The notes: generated by a model from the sequence alone, not told the origin. A DNA stretch of 64,000 nucleotides from Syncephalastrum monosporum B8922 (GCA_000697355.1 JNEN01001212.1:310001-374000); one strand, 5' to 3'. Numbered from the stretch's first letter, positions 11,459-24,286 are shown. Made by a program: numbers and translations.

Positions 11459-11620
11459 TGTACGAAAAAGTAGTGTAAAGAGGGCAGCTCAGCTCAAGCG
11501 AAAAGATGCGGGGCAAGAAAAAAGAAAGAAAAAGGACATGGTGTTGGCCTTGTGCGACTCCATGTGATTCTCAAAAAGACAAAAGTTACGTACGGCCCAT
11601 TCGACCCCGCTGCTGATCAT

Positions 11621-14600
11621 TTATTTTAATGACGCTATGTGTTTTTCTGCTTTGGCAAGCTAAAATGAAATGAATGAGGTCTTCTTTTCCCTGTTTTTTT
11701 TTTCTTTTGCCCTTTTTATTATAAAACTTACCTGTGCCTCGAGCTGCTCCTTGTACCGATACTCTTGGTATTCACCTTCCTGCTCTTCGCTGCATGCCTG
11801 CTGGGCGGAAGCGATCGCCTTTTGCACGGCCGGGTACTGGTCGCCGTATTTATCCAGACAGGTAGGCGTTGCGAGGGCTATGCAGGCATGGATACGCACC
11901 TTATAGTTGCGGCAATACAGCAACGACTGGATCAACGCTGCATATAAGCCTGCTGTCCATGGAAACTGCGCCTGACCAATGGGAAACGATGGGTTCTTGA
12001 GCATGCTGCTCGCTGCATGGCACGCATTCCATCGCGTCTACGTAGCATAAAAAATATCAGTTCATCCATCCACAGATCTACTGCTTCTTTCTTTCGTTGT
12101 GTTCTGACCTTGAGCGAGCCGGTCTCGATATTCTTCATCAGGGCTAGCATGGCTTGCTTGATAAGCCTTAAATGACGCGGCATCAACAGATTGGCCTCGG
12201 GCGAGACGTGCAAAAGGCTTCCCAGGGCGCGCACTGCATTCGATCGCAGCTTATCATTGTCCAAACCGGCCGCACTCGCTGCACCCAGGATGCGCTCCCA
12301 CGTGTCCGTCGACATGTATTCTTTGAAATCAAAATCGTCTTTTTCGCTATCTTTCCTGTTAGCCTTCGTGTGTTTCAACATACTGAATTTCCGCTTACCT
12401 CTCGGTGACAATCGCGTCGCAGAGGTTGGCCAAAGCCCAGCTGGCCCGCGTCCGTATAAATAGCGACGGATCCTGCATTTGGTCGAGCACAGACGCCGCC
12501 ATGTCGGACACAAAGAATGGATCCTCCGCGAGCGAGGGAAAGAGAACCAGGATGCCCATCGCACGACACGCCGCTGCGCGGACTTGAGTATCCGCATCGG
12601 TCGCCAGCGGCAGGAGCAGTGTCACTGCCAGCGTCTTATCGCGAGGCTGGGGAAGAATAGGTCATCAACGCTGCATCCCTTTTTCTCTCTCTCTCTTCTC
12701 CAAACACCCACTTACCGGAAGGGCCTCAAATACGAATTTGGGTATGCTCGCAATGCAGTCGCCGGTCATGGCCCGCACTGCAGCGGCCTCATCGTTGCCA
12801 CACGTCTGGATGTACCGCTCGATGGCCGTCCGCCACCACGTAACATGGCTCTCCTTCAACTGCCGTCAGCGTTTCAAAAATATCACCTATCCATTCCCGT
12901 TTTCTTACCACTGTCTCTTCGGTCATGGACGAAGAGTACATCTCCATAAAGCTCAGGCCCACAGCGCGCATGGGTTCGTCCTTGCTCTGGAGTGCTTTTT
13001 CTAAAGGTCCCTGGATTTTGGACCACGCATCCCTGAGGGTCCGGTGAGAAACGATTCCGAATTGGTTTCTATGAGGAACTTACTGGACCACCGCAAAATG
13101 CGCTTTTGCAAACGCACCCAGCGCCCGCCAAGCCATGGCCCGCACCTCGAACGCATTCTGCTCCTGACAACCCAATATCAGGTCGATCAAGGGTGGTACA
13201 CCCCCGACCGACTTCGTGAGTGTCTCTTGTATTGCGTCTTGATCGCTGTGGGTATCCAGAATTGCACAGACGACCTGCAGAATCATCTCCTTCGTCGTGG
13301 GCTCTGTAAGCAAGAGTGAGTGGCCCCATCAGGAGCTTTTTGAAGTATCCACTCACGTGCACGCTGCCATTGCTCCATGACAGTCGCATAGAGTTTGGAC
13401 AGATGTCCGCTCACGAGCCGGCTGTAAGGTGTGCTTGAAACCAAGGCGCAGGTTACCTTTAAATCCTTCATTAGATCAACCGTCGATCCACCTCGTTCTT
13501 CCATTACCTTCATGATATGGCTTAGCACTGCATCATTGTCTTCCTTGGCCATCACTTGCATCAAAGCCGCGTGAATATCGCGCAGAATGGATGCTGTTTG
13601 CTCAGAGAGAGATGTGAAGGAGGATTTGGCATTGGCACTTGCAGAGAAAAGGAAATGATAAGCTTTCGATTTTCACGCATCTCCTCTTTTCTCCTTATGT
13701 ACCTTTCGGAAGCGACGCTAAAGTAGGTGCGGGCATTTTCAAGGATGGCCGTCATGCTGTTGCACACGGCCATCCGCACAGTCGGGGCAGGATCGTAGCA
13801 GAGAATGGTGAAAAGGGACATGGGCTGGTTGTCGGATTTAAATACGGGCGAGAGCTGGCCCTTGATTGAGTTGTTTTGGTAAAAGAGGGCAAAGGTGTCT
13901 GGAATAAATTTGGACAGGTGAGGGTATAAAGCGCGCGGGTTTGTCTACTCGCAAGGTTAAGTTCTCCCGTCAGATAACCCACAGAATGAGAATGACTTTA
14001 CCTTGGCTATGGACATTAAGCAAAGGAGCGCATTAATGCGGATCTTGGCGTCGTCACGTCTAGAGCACGTTGAGCACCCTTGCCCATAATAAAGAAAAGC
14101 CTTATAAACGTCACTTACTGTCTTCGTGGGTTGCCGAGAAACGCATCCGAGGTATCGGATTGCTCCGAGTCCGAACTGATCGGAATAGGTGGACGTCGCC
14201 ATGGATAGTGGAGGTACGGTGGTTGTTGAGGATGGAGACGAGACCAACGCTGCGTCCGCTCGTCGACGGGTGACTTTGGATCGGCCGCGTTGTAGGCCTG
14301 GACAGAAACGCTCATAAAGATGAAGCTGTGCACGATCTGAATAATGTCACAGATGGGCTCTGTCACCAGCGTCTTGTCCTGGCTCACCACAAAGTGGAGC
14401 GCGCGCAACGTGCTACTTGCCACCTAAGCACGAATAAGTCTCAGTGATCGGTCGACGTGTGTCCCATGCTTTTTACCTTCCGGATAGCCGAGTCCGAAAA
14501 ATCGAGACGCGGTGCAGACACGGTCTGAAGTGCGTCCGGCTCGACACCGCACAGATTGGATAGCAGGACTTTATAAAAGTCGGTATAATACGGCTGCAAT

Positions 14601-15302
14601 TTGGGACCTGCGCCAGCACAGAAATTACCAATGCAATTGATGGCCATCCGACGTACTTCCAGGGGCGTCGTAGATCGGTCGGCGAGACGGAGCAGGATAG
14701 CATGGATCCTCGGTGCAAACTACACCCGTTCTTCAGTATAACCCTAGTCCTCCTGCGTTGGCTGACTTACCTTGACCGAGTTGGCGACATTCTCGAAAAG
14801 GAGGCCACCGAGGGCACGCAAGCGATCGACGCGTAATTCGGGCGTGCTTTCATCCGCCTCTAGACCGTCGAGGAGAAACGTGATGCAAGTCTCAAACTGG
14901 GACTTCCGTAAGCTGGTGACGCGTATCTATCTCCCGCAATCCATGAATGGATGTATCTTTATATAGAGGGCTGAACCAAGTACCTGTTTGGCAAGCTGCT
15001 TGGCCATGAACTTGCAAAACAACGAGCACGATTCGTCCGAGACCGAGAGACTCTTGCACCCGACCACTAGCACTTCAGACAATTGCTGCATTCTGTAGTG
15101 AGTTTCATCAAAGGAATGCATCAGTCTTTCTATCGCCTACTTGATCGGGCACACCTTTGACAGGTGCCTCGGCATGGACCAGTTTTAACAATTCGTGCGC
15201 GTTGGCCGGGGGCGGATTGGAAGGGACCTGGTACGCTTGGACACTCAAATGAAGCAAGAGCGTGTAGAATTGCTGGGTTCGCTCTTGTCCTGGTTTCCCC
15301 AT
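11621..15302 (-). CDS. HEATR6: HEATR6-like HEAT-repeat protein
   Basis: Helical-repeat scaffold; the animal protein has no settled biochemical role. Fifteen exons on the minus strand: 15302-15141, 15085-14984, 14896-14771, 14719-14477, 14423-14119, 14059-14002, 13944-13703, 13637-13357, 13303-13084, 13032-12909, 12859-12716, 12646-12399, 12355-12109, 12037-11732 and 11659-11621. Together they give 948 aa with every phase consistent. Segments that align with HEATR6 are EVRRMAINCIGNF, TQVRAAACRAMGILVLFPS (12.6 kb), RASWALANLCDAI, KLRSNAVRALGSLLH and SMLKNPSFPIG followed by NYKVRIHACIAL. The first ATG (15302) is supported by frame only: animal HEATR6 has extra N-terminal helices, so a further upstream exon in 15320-15480 is possible. 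Confidence 0.88.
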
Positions 15303-15586
15303 CGCGAGTGTATGTTGTCGAAACGAAACGAAAAGAAAACTGACTTTCCCGCTTCCATTTTCCTGCAACTCTCTTCACTCCAGCCGTTACTAAATCTGGC
15401 TATCACGTGGCTTGGGATTTTGGTATCATGGAACATGGACATACGTAGCTTCAATACACTGCTGATTCATTTGAAGCGTTTCGATGTTATCTCCTGAAGA
15501 TTACCTGTGTATGCAAATACTCTTGTATCTTTACCGTCGTGTGCTCGGGGTTTTAGCGATCACTGTTGCCGCTTCTGCTGCTACTG

Positions 15587-15647
<61 letters not shown>

Positions 15648-16683
15648 CATTGCCGTGGCTGTTACCCCTACTGCCACTCTTAAAAGCATCTCTTTTGTTT
15701 GCCACATTCTACAGTAAGAGTAAATTATGTCTCATGTACTTCTTCAAAATAGTTGGCCTGGTTTCCTTTAATAAGCAGTCCGGGTCTATATATGAAGCTC
15801 GTAGAAAATAGTCTCGAATTATATAAGAATTAAGTTACCCATCCTCGAGCAAAAAGGCCTGGATCTCTTGCCAGCGCCCGTGGCCTACATCATCTTCCAA
15901 AGGCCAGACATAACCTCTACTCTGCATATCAAGTGGTGGCACCCACCCACTCTACCCGACCCAGAAAAAAGTTCTCCAAAAGAATTAATGTGCAGGAACA
16001 TTGTGTATGTTTTTGGTCACACATTCTGCTGAAAAAGGCAGCTGAGTTGATTTCAAGCATACAACGAGGGTCCGCCTCTGTCATCATGAATGTGTCAAAC
16101 TGGCTCTCTTTCGAAAAGAGGCATTGTTCCACACCTGTGATAGTTCTGAAGCGGTGGGATGTTTTATGTGTACTGGACTCACAGGAAGATGACGTGTCAC
16201 TCGCAGAAAGTGCAGGAGTGTCGTGAGGGCAGTATGCATACATGGAGGGGATTTGTTGACATGGCGTGTGTGTGTGTGTGTCACTTGTGAAGAGCAACAA
16301 AACGTGGCAGGTCACGGGTACTGGTAAAGTTGGAAATGTGAGAGCAGATGGTAAACAGAGATGTACGCACTTAGAGAATGGACATAAATGGATGCAATAC
16401 TCTGCTCCTATTGGATGTCGAAACAGAACGGGCCTTTCCCGATCGTTTCTAAGAGACGATCTGCCGTATGAGACCTTGCTTTCTTTCTGTTGGGTCGGGA
16501 GTGCAAAAAGAAAAAGACCGCTGCTCCTGCTGCTGTTCTTTTTTCCCTTTGCTGTGCTGCTTTGCTTGTCTCTTTTTTTTTTTTTGCTGCACTACCCAAC
16601 CTTTCTTTTTAGATTGACTCCTTATCTTCCTTCCTTTTTTCTCGCTTCTTCACATATTCTTTCCTCATAGACCACCTTTAAAA
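15303..16683. other. Divergent promoter region
   Basis: Shared upstream region of the HEATR6-like (-) and FBXO9-like (+) genes. It holds the microsatellite, a (TG)n run near 16264-16281 and a T/C-rich tract at about 16530-16670 just before the F-box start. No gene is supported. Confidence 0.6.
15571..15649. repeat. Trinucleotide microsatellite (CTA)n then (CTG)n
   Basis: About a dozen CTA units followed by about eight CTG units, in the divergent space between the HEATR6-like gene and the F-box gene. No gene model needs it as coding sequence. Confidence 0.95.
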
Positions 16684-18245
16684 ATGTCACAATCGTCACC
16701 GGCTGAGAATCAGCATGAGCTGGAGGAATTCCGAAAGCAGTGGCGACAGGAGGTACAAAGCCGGTCGAAGGCGCAATTCGAGAACCAGTTGCGACAGCAG
16801 CCCAGATCGTCGAGGCATTCGGCGGGTAGCGGCGATGTCATCCCTCCCTCCTTCTTACAAACCTGCTCGCTCGAGTGCGATCCGCCCGCTATGGACGATG
16901 CAGACGCTACAGAAGACAATACAACGCAGGAAGAGACAGAAGAAAAGAAAAAGTCCGCCATGGATCATTACATTGTGGCGGTCGATAAGGAGCGACAGGG
17001 CAAAATTGGTCCAGGTAACCTAATCTTGGACAAAACGGGAAATGCTTCCCTGGTGCGTTGTTTGCTGCTGCGGCATGTGCTCATATATATATATATACCC
17101 TCTCTTTTTTAAGCCCTGGAAGCATATCGAACCGCATTCAAGATGGACCCCGATATTGATTTGGCGTACAAGCGGCATTACCACGACAACGGTGCTCCGC
17201 CCGAAGCCCGTCCGACGACCGTTGACACGTCTTTAAATAAGCCAGCAGACGATTTTCGCCACATTGTCCCTATCGGCAGTGAGTACGTGAGCTCGTCCCT
17301 TGCAGATCCCCTGGATGACCTCGTTCGTCAGTTTCAGTCCGAGTCGCCCGAGTATATCCCTGCCGTCGACTACAAGCCCGTCTTGATCTGCAAACTACCC
17401 AGTGCGTTTTCTTTTTTTTTTGGGGGGGGGGGGTTGCGGGTGTATTCTCTTACGCTGACTTTTTGTGCTTTGTTCTAGGCGAGATCATTGTCCAGGTCCT
17501 CCAACAGCTCGTACTTCAGTCGACCGCGCCCATCGCCCGCTTCGCGCTCGTCTGCAAGAATTTCTTTTTGTTGACTCGGTCACAGTCACTCTGGCGGTTT
17601 GCGGCTGAGCATGCTTTCAGAACACCACGCATGACCCTCGACGAGTCGCGGCTGAAGCAGGCCAGCCTCGTCAAGCTCTACTCGGGTCAGTGGAACCGCA
17701 TGTTCATCGAGCGTCCGCGCGTGCGTTATGATGGTGTCTACATTGCCACCTGTCACTATCTTCGGTAAGGCCTTTCCTGGTAAAATATAAGGACGAGGAC
17801 GAGGCTCATGCAATGATATATCAGACCTGGTACGTCGGAGAACACATGGAACCAACCCGTGCACCTGGTGACGTACTACCGGTACCTGCGCCTGTTCCCG
17901 GACGGCACTGTGCTCAAATACCTGTCAACCGACGAACCCGAACACGTAGTGCGGCTCTTGACACGTGACTTTAACCGACGACAGGTATTCTGGGGCCACT
18001 TTGACGTAGACGAGGAAGGCGGTGTGGCGGTGGAAATGAAGGATCCCTTACGGCCGCGAGAGCGGTTTACCATGGCTCTGCGGATTAAAAGCACTCATCG
18101 TGGACGCCATAATAAGCTCGCTTGGGAGGAGTACTCGAGTGTGTCGCAGGGCCGTGAGGACGATCCTTACCAGTACGATCTGCGGATGATGAAGCCCTAC
18201 TTCTTTAGCGTCGTCCGCAGTTATACCTTAGACTATTATCATTAG
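16684..18245 (+). CDS. FBXO9: F-box protein of the FBXO9/Hrt3/Pof7 family
   Basis: Substrate adaptor of an SCF ubiquitin ligase; animal FBXO9 targets Tel2/Tti1, while the yeast homologue is Hrt3. Exons 16684-17014, 17114-17401, 17479-17764 and 17825-18245 encode 441 aa. The N-terminal single TPR-like unit (MDHYIVAVDKERQGKIGPA then LEAYRTAFKMDPDID) is the FBXO9 hallmark. The F-box follows (KLPSEIIVQVLQQL, then ARFALVCKNFF). The C-terminal Hrt3 domain contains GVYIATCHYLRPG, TYYRYLRLFPDGTVL and RGRHNKLAWEEY. Intron 1 carries a (TA)n run and intron 2 starts with T and G homopolymers. It converges with the DUF4436 gene, 62 nt between stops. Confidence 0.95.
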
Positions 18246-18307
18246 ATCCGATCCATAGAATACTTTTCTAAAAGTATTAAAAGTGTTTATTTATTTTGTT
18301 TTTATTT

Positions 18308-19704
18308 TCAAGATGGTCTGCGCGAGGCTCCCGCTTGTTGGATAGTGGAGATATCCTCCACTTGATCTATGACAACACACGTCATGCCGCTGGCGTTATC
18401 TATGGCCTTGTCGTCTTTGTGAACGGACGTGGCTCTGATGTCGCTCTGCTGCTGAGTGATTGCCTTTTTAGCACACACACATTTGTCTTGTAACCGAGAT
18501 GTAATAGCCTCCTCATGGCTATCCCTTTCCATATGCCTTGATTCTGCTGAATGCTCTGGTGACGGCTGCCAGCGTGATACCCAGCACACGAGAACCGCGA
18601 TACTATCCGTTGCAATAATAGCCATGCTCCTGTAGATACAGTAGACACATTTTTGTTAGAGAACAGCCTCTATACCTCTTATAGTATGGTCTTCTTTCTT
18701 TCTTACCAGTAGAAACTGAGTATGTCTGAAGTACAGCCAATATCAGGCGCCCCTGGCTGAGCAGACCGAAGCGCAGGTAAAGCAAAAAGCATCGTGATAC
18801 CAATCATGCACGTGTGCGCGTTGACGTGTCTCTTCCGCATCGCTACTTGGTATGCAAAGATGCTCATCACCAACGAAAGTGCCCACATCAAGGCGCAGAT
18901 AAAGAGCGTAAACCCGACAGTCGTTGGTGATCGATTCGTCTGGATACGGAGAATAATGCGGTCATGCAGCGGGCGGGGTGGTGATTCAAGCGTCGGTCGG
19001 AACGTGTAGGACAGTATGCTGGCCTCGAGCTCGATTGAGACCGGGATGGTCTGATTGGGCAGGTCGGCACGCGTTGCATACACTTCAAAGCGTCCGGCGT
19101 ACTCGTCAAAGGGATATTCAATGTCGTTGCCGGTTTCATAGCTATACGAGACATCAACCGGATTATCTACGTCGCCGGGGTTAAATCGCAAGGCTTGGGT
19201 TGAGCTAAAAGATACGATTATGGGCTGGCTACAACAAGTCGATAAAGTACAAATGAGCCTCAGAAGCAGCTCTGTTTTCGTCTAGACGTACTTGAGCTGG
19301 CCGTATTCATCCGCCAGCGTGCCATTAGGCTTAATAGTACAATGCACTTTGTAGCTCTTTTCAGAAAAGTCGACGTCAAGTACAGAGGCGTATATATGTA
19401 AGGACTCGCCCTGGGTATTTGGGTCGGTATAGCTTATGAGAGACGAAGCCCTAATAATCTTAAAGTGAGATAATTTCGCCTTTTTTTTTTGTTTTGCTTT
19501 TGTGGCAGGGTGTCAATGTCTTACCGCCCGTCTCTGGAATAGACTTGCCATGTTGAAGCTAATACATGGGAAGTAAGTTTGAGCTCCTGCATACAAGGAA
19601 AGACAAAATATACCAATGACTGACCCAAGCGCAGCGATGAGTACCACTGCGGCTATCGTGCGTCGAACTGTAGAAGAGAACAAGGCACGCCGTATTAGCA
19701 ACAT
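18308..19704 (-). CDS. DUF4436 family membrane protein
   Basis: Unknown function; the family is shared by fungi and actinobacteria. Exons on the minus strand: 19704-19525, 19458-19292, 19204-18707 and 18629-18308, 388 aa, phases consistent. An N-terminal membrane anchor (AAVVLIAALGSVIGIFCLSL, about 18-40) is followed by a beta-rich extracytoplasmic domain (VDFSEKSYKVHCTIKPNGTL, then FDEYAGRFEVYATRADLP). C-terminal spans follow: TLFICALMWALSLVMSIFAY, CMIGITMLFALPALRSAQPG and MAIIATDSIAVLVCW. The tail is hydrophilic. The acceptor of intron 1 was taken as CACTTTAAG because the nearer TTAG gives the wrong frame. The family call rests on this architecture and remembered sequence style. Confidence 0.75.
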
Positions 19705-20438
19705 GATCGTGTAGCTGGTACACTGTTTTTAAAATTAAAAGAAGGAAGAAACAATAAATAAAAGGAAGGAAAAAGATTATCAAGCGGTATATTCATTTTT
19801 CTCTTGCATAGACACCAGGGAGACGGCATTCATTCAGGGGTAATCAATCTGCAAAATAGCACCCTGCTCCTATTACCAGATAGCTTGATGAATATCAATA
19901 GCACATAATTGGTTGACACATACAAAAGAGGAACCGAGAAAAAAAAGGCAGCGTGGAAGTAAGCAAGTTCATTATTTCATTTCAATGTAAAATACGCGTG
20001 TGCCATTCTCCCCTGTCATGGAAAATACGAGATACGTACATAGCAAAAAGCGAAAAAAAAAAAAAAAAGGAAAAAAGGAAAAAAAATCTAATTACAAATA
20101 ATGTCTATTATCATGGGCCATAAGCGCTATCAAGACGCAGGGATCTTCAACCGATACGGGTTAAAGAGAGAAAAGGGACACATGATGCTTATCTTCATGA
20201 AGGTTCTTTCATTGATAATTGTGGCTACCAGTTGTGTACAATGTATCTATGCATACTTGCATGTATGTGAATAAAGATACACTATAATTTCGTCCAATAT
20301 TATGAACAGTTCACGTTCACATAGACTGTGCAACAAGTTGATATTTGCCAAACGATGATGATGACTGTAATATACTTTTTCAAACAAAATAAAAGGACTA
20401 AAGGTGAAATAACTAGGGTAATATGATGTAAAATACGG
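19705..20438. other. Intergenic, AT-rich
   Basis: Upstream of the DUF4436 gene and downstream of the Ras exchange factor. It contains a poly(A)/purine tract at about 20053-20086 and no reading frame worth calling. Confidence 0.6.
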
Positions 20439-23400
20439 CTATACAAATCCTGATTCAGAGAGCATGCGTGTTACTTTTTGATCTTCCCGCTCTCTACAAA
20501 AATATCATTTAGACGCATTTTATGATGCGATTTCCAGTGCAACCTTACCTGGGCTCCAATTTAATGCTGGCGTTGTAGAGTGCTTCTTCATCGCGCGCAC
20601 TTTGCAAGTTGGCCTTGATAAATTTCTGGAGCATCTCTACGGGCTGGAAAGCGTATGCCAGCGACTGGAACTGCTGCAAGTCGCGAATGACTGCGCCGGT
20701 CTTGGAAAGCTTACCAAAGTTGATCAGCGAGGTCGACCGGCGCGGCGTCACAAGCATATCCGGGTTACCGTCCGCGATGAACGTCAGATCATGCAAATAC
20801 ACTCCCAAGAAAGGAATACAGGGCGGATTGATCGAATGAATCAGAGTACGATATTCGGCATAGTTGCGATCGGTGCCCAGTACCTTCCGCAACACGCCAA
20901 GCGCCTGCTGGCTTTTGCTCCCGGCTGCCTCCCAGGTCCGTCCAAGGCGACCAATGGCGCTGCTCTCGAATGCAGACAGGATCGCCATCAATGTATTAAA
21001 GTTGTGCAAGTGCTGGCACTTTTGGGCGACGTCGATCCAGAACTTGACGACTTGGGCGCGCTTCTTGACGTCAGTCGGACACAGGATGGCGTCCGTGACC
21101 CAGAGAGTGACTTGCGTGTTATAGTCAATATTGGCCCTGATTCGGTTGTCTGACTGGGACCACGCCTTGTTCATGCAGTCGGTGGCCTGGATTGCCGAGT
21201 AGAGACCAAAGTCAATCAGGGTCAGCTGCCGCGCGAGCTCGAGCGGATGAATGTCGAGGAGACGGAATTTCTTGCTGTTGCTCGGCAGGATTGGCTCCGG
21301 TGCGGCGCGCACACTCGCAACCCTCCTTTTCAGTTGCATGGCGCCTTCGGCCTCGCGGCGGCGCTTGATTAAGCGCTCTAATTGGTCGGCGCATGCTGTA
21401 CTCAGATTGCTCCGTATCATGACGCTGTTAAAGTCGAGGAGGCGGTCCAGAATGAACATGTCGTCCTCGGTGGAGAAGTACTGCTCGAGCCAGAGCTTGA
21501 AGATATTAAACACACGCAGCCGGATGGGGGTCTGCTTCTTTTCTGTCCACTCTTCGAGCTCACTTTCGGTCAGATCTTTCGGCTGGACTAGGCTGAACCG
21601 GTCTTCGAGGAGCTTGAGGAGTTTGATAGGGGAGCAGAATGAGCGGAATGTCAGCATAAAGGTCGTCGTGAAATTGGTGTCCGATTGATCATGCATAGTT
21701 AATCGCTCCACGAGCGCGCTCACGGTACCACCACGCACTTGGCCGTCCACTCCAAAAGCAATATCGCGCTTTCGGTAGTCGTGGCGCAAGTATCGGCTCA
21801 CGCCCGACTCCGTCATATCGTCGTCCTCATCGTCCTCGTCGTCGCCCGCGTCGTCCTTCATCATGTTCTCGTCGAGAGCAACGATGCAACTCTTCATGGC
21901 CTGGACTGGCGCCAGGATATGTTGGACCTCTTGTTCAATATCGGCGACCGTCGTTGCGCTCACTATCTCCGTACCGGTGAGCATCTGAAGCTTGCAAAAC
22001 AGCGTGCCGAAACCATTCAGAAGCGCCTCTTTGCTCTGTGCGAGCGTGCGCTGACCTGCCTCGTCGGAGCACACCTTTTCGAACGCAACCATCGTCTGGC
22101 CCGTGCGCTGCGTCAGATGGTCCATGCGGCTAAACAGCACGGCCGCAAGGGCTTGCCCCGACAGCGCCCTGTTCTCCTTGACACTGGTCGCCATGGCATT
22201 CACGGACGCCTCGAGCTCCGTCACAAACATCTTGGCTGTATCAAACATAGCATCCACATTAAATGAGGCGCGGGGACTTGTGATGCTCGTCGCTTCAGTC
22301 ATTGATGTCCTGCCGGATCCTTGCGTACTCTGACTCGCGGTCGAATTCTCGCGATGTTCGCGCTGGTGTATTCTATAGCTTTCTTCGGGGATCGAGGTGA
22401 TGCTTGGTCTTGGCACTTGACCATCGAACACAGGTGTTGGCGTTTGAAGGGGCACAGGGATCGTTTGACAGACCGAAACAAAATTGCGGACGGCGAGCAG
22501 CATGCGTTGCGTATCGGCGAGGAACCTATCGGCGTCGAGCAAATCTTCCTCCGTGTCCCTATTGCGGCTCACCAGCTCGGACTGGAAGAGGAGCTTGGCC
22601 ATGCAGGCAACGACACTGCGGTGGTGGGTTCGTAGCGCGGCGCGGGTTTGGTTGTCCTTGTCCTGGCTCGCGGACATGTTGGAAGCGACAAACATAAGTC
22701 GTATGGCATTCGCAATTGCGGTTGTATAGGGCTCGACAAGATCATGGCGTTTAAACTTGAGCACAAGTGACAAATTGTGGATGGTTGTAGCAATACACGT
22801 CGACATTGCTTCCCACGTCAGGTACGTTGCGTCTTGGTTTGCCCCGCGCGGGGGTGCAGCTGGATCAGGCGGGGCGTCCCAACTGTCTTCACTGACACCA
22901 TCTTCAATATCACCACCATCGCTGCTGTTGCTGCTGCTATCGCTCAAGGCTGGGTCTGACAGTTGATCAGATGCATCTGACTTTGATTTCTAGGATTATG
23001 CAGATCAAAACATGTATTAGGATCTCGTACAACATCAGGGGTGGGCTGTGATTTTATTGACATTGCCCGTACCTTGTGGACTTTTCGGACTGAGAACAAA
23101 TCCGCATGCCTTTGGGGTATAATGTACTTTGCCCAAGGCCGGGGAAGCTATATATTCGAAAGGAGACATTTCATGAGGACAATCACTTCTATAGCACAGA
23201 TACTCGTACCTTTTCTGGTGAAAATGACACCTGCTCTTCCTCTTCCTCCTGAAGACCATCATTACTCGCATGACTTTCGTCGCTGTCGCTGTCTGCAAAG
23301 CGTCGGTCGTCACGACCCGCGCAGTCGTAATAGTCATCGTCGCCGTTGTCATCTGTTTCCCCTGAAGTCCAAGAATCTGGGTCACCCTGAGCCCCTCCTT

Positions 23401-23962
23401 GTTCGTCAAAATCATCACTGCTGTTGTTAGATGCACGCATTTCCCCTGTACGCGGATTGGAGTGGTACTGGTCCGCCCCATCTTTTGATGCCTGTATCGT
23501 CCATTGCGACATGGTTTTCGGCAGGGATGGGCCAATATCTAGCGGTCCAATAAGAGGCGGAAAGTGGTCGATGGCCTCGTCGCCCAAGCTGACCATGGAG
23601 TGACGTCCTTCTTGTTGTGTGTGTCCGCTTGCGGCAGTGGGGATGCGTTCCATCATAAAGTGCTGGGATGTGCGGTCAGGAATCACTTGGACATAGTCTT
23701 TCGGGAACCATCCAGGCGCGGTCGCTACGTGCGGCGAACTTTGTAGACTTCATTGACGACAACAAATTCGGGTCAACTATGTACGGGAGGTCATATCTGT
23801 TGTTATATTTCGTACGTACCGGCCGAGCCACCATCCACTGTCTGATTTGGACAATACATGGATGATATCGTTGGGTCGGAATTTCAGCGAGGATGTATCT
23901 GTCGATTGAAACAAATATAAGGCTCGTGCGGTGCACAGAATTCTCTCGTCTGACGTGTGCAT
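20439..23962 (-). CDS. CDC25: Cdc25-type Ras guanine nucleotide exchange factor with SH3 domain
   Basis: Activates Ras by GDP/GTP exchange, upstream of cAMP/PKA or morphogenetic signalling in fungi. Exons on the minus strand: 23962-23820, 23747-23210, 22989-20549 and 20493-20439, about 1058 aa. The N-terminal SH3 has ALYLFQSTDTSSLKF, SDSGWWLG and PGWFPKDYVQV; the acceptor before the last piece may be 23747 or 23738 (both keep frame). A WW-like patch (SQWTIQASKDGADQYHSN) and a long Asp/Ser/Glu linker follow. RasGEF_N lies around GGTVSALVERLTMHDQSD and FMLTFRSFCSP. The catalytic domain has HPLELARQLTLIDF, HNFNTLMAILSAFESSAI, PPCIPFLGVYLHDLTFI and NFGKL. The last tiny exon gives EREDQKVTRMLSESGFV; without it, an in-frame TAA would end the protein at LEPR. 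Confidence 0.94.
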
Positions 23963-24286
23963 ATCGGGGAAGAAGATTAAGAGAAGGAAAAGAAACAATA
24001 AGGAAAGAAGACGAGATGGGATAAGTACCCGGCCTCTCTGTTCTATTTAGGACACAAACCGCTTCTCCTAGATTGGAGTCGAGCCAGAGAGAAGCGCACG
24101 ATCAGAAATGAAACTTTACTTTGATGGTTAGACATACATGATTTCTTTATTATTCTTTTGTCTCCCTGCCTTATCATCGATGACCCCCTTGAGTTGGATA
24201 AGGTCCGACAGCAGCAGCAGTAGTAGTGGTGGTAAGTCTATTATGCACTTTCCTTCAACCTTTTCTTTTCTCTATGATGATGATAT
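23963..24286. other. Short intergenic space
   Basis: 5' side of the Ras exchange factor and 3' side of the decarboxylase. A run of CAG/TAG/TGG triplets lies at about 24212-24234; otherwise nothing is seen. Confidence 0.55.

Noticed and set aside
15484..15811. Frames encoding poly-Thr/Ala or poly-Leu
   Set aside because: Produced entirely by the CTA/CTG microsatellite.
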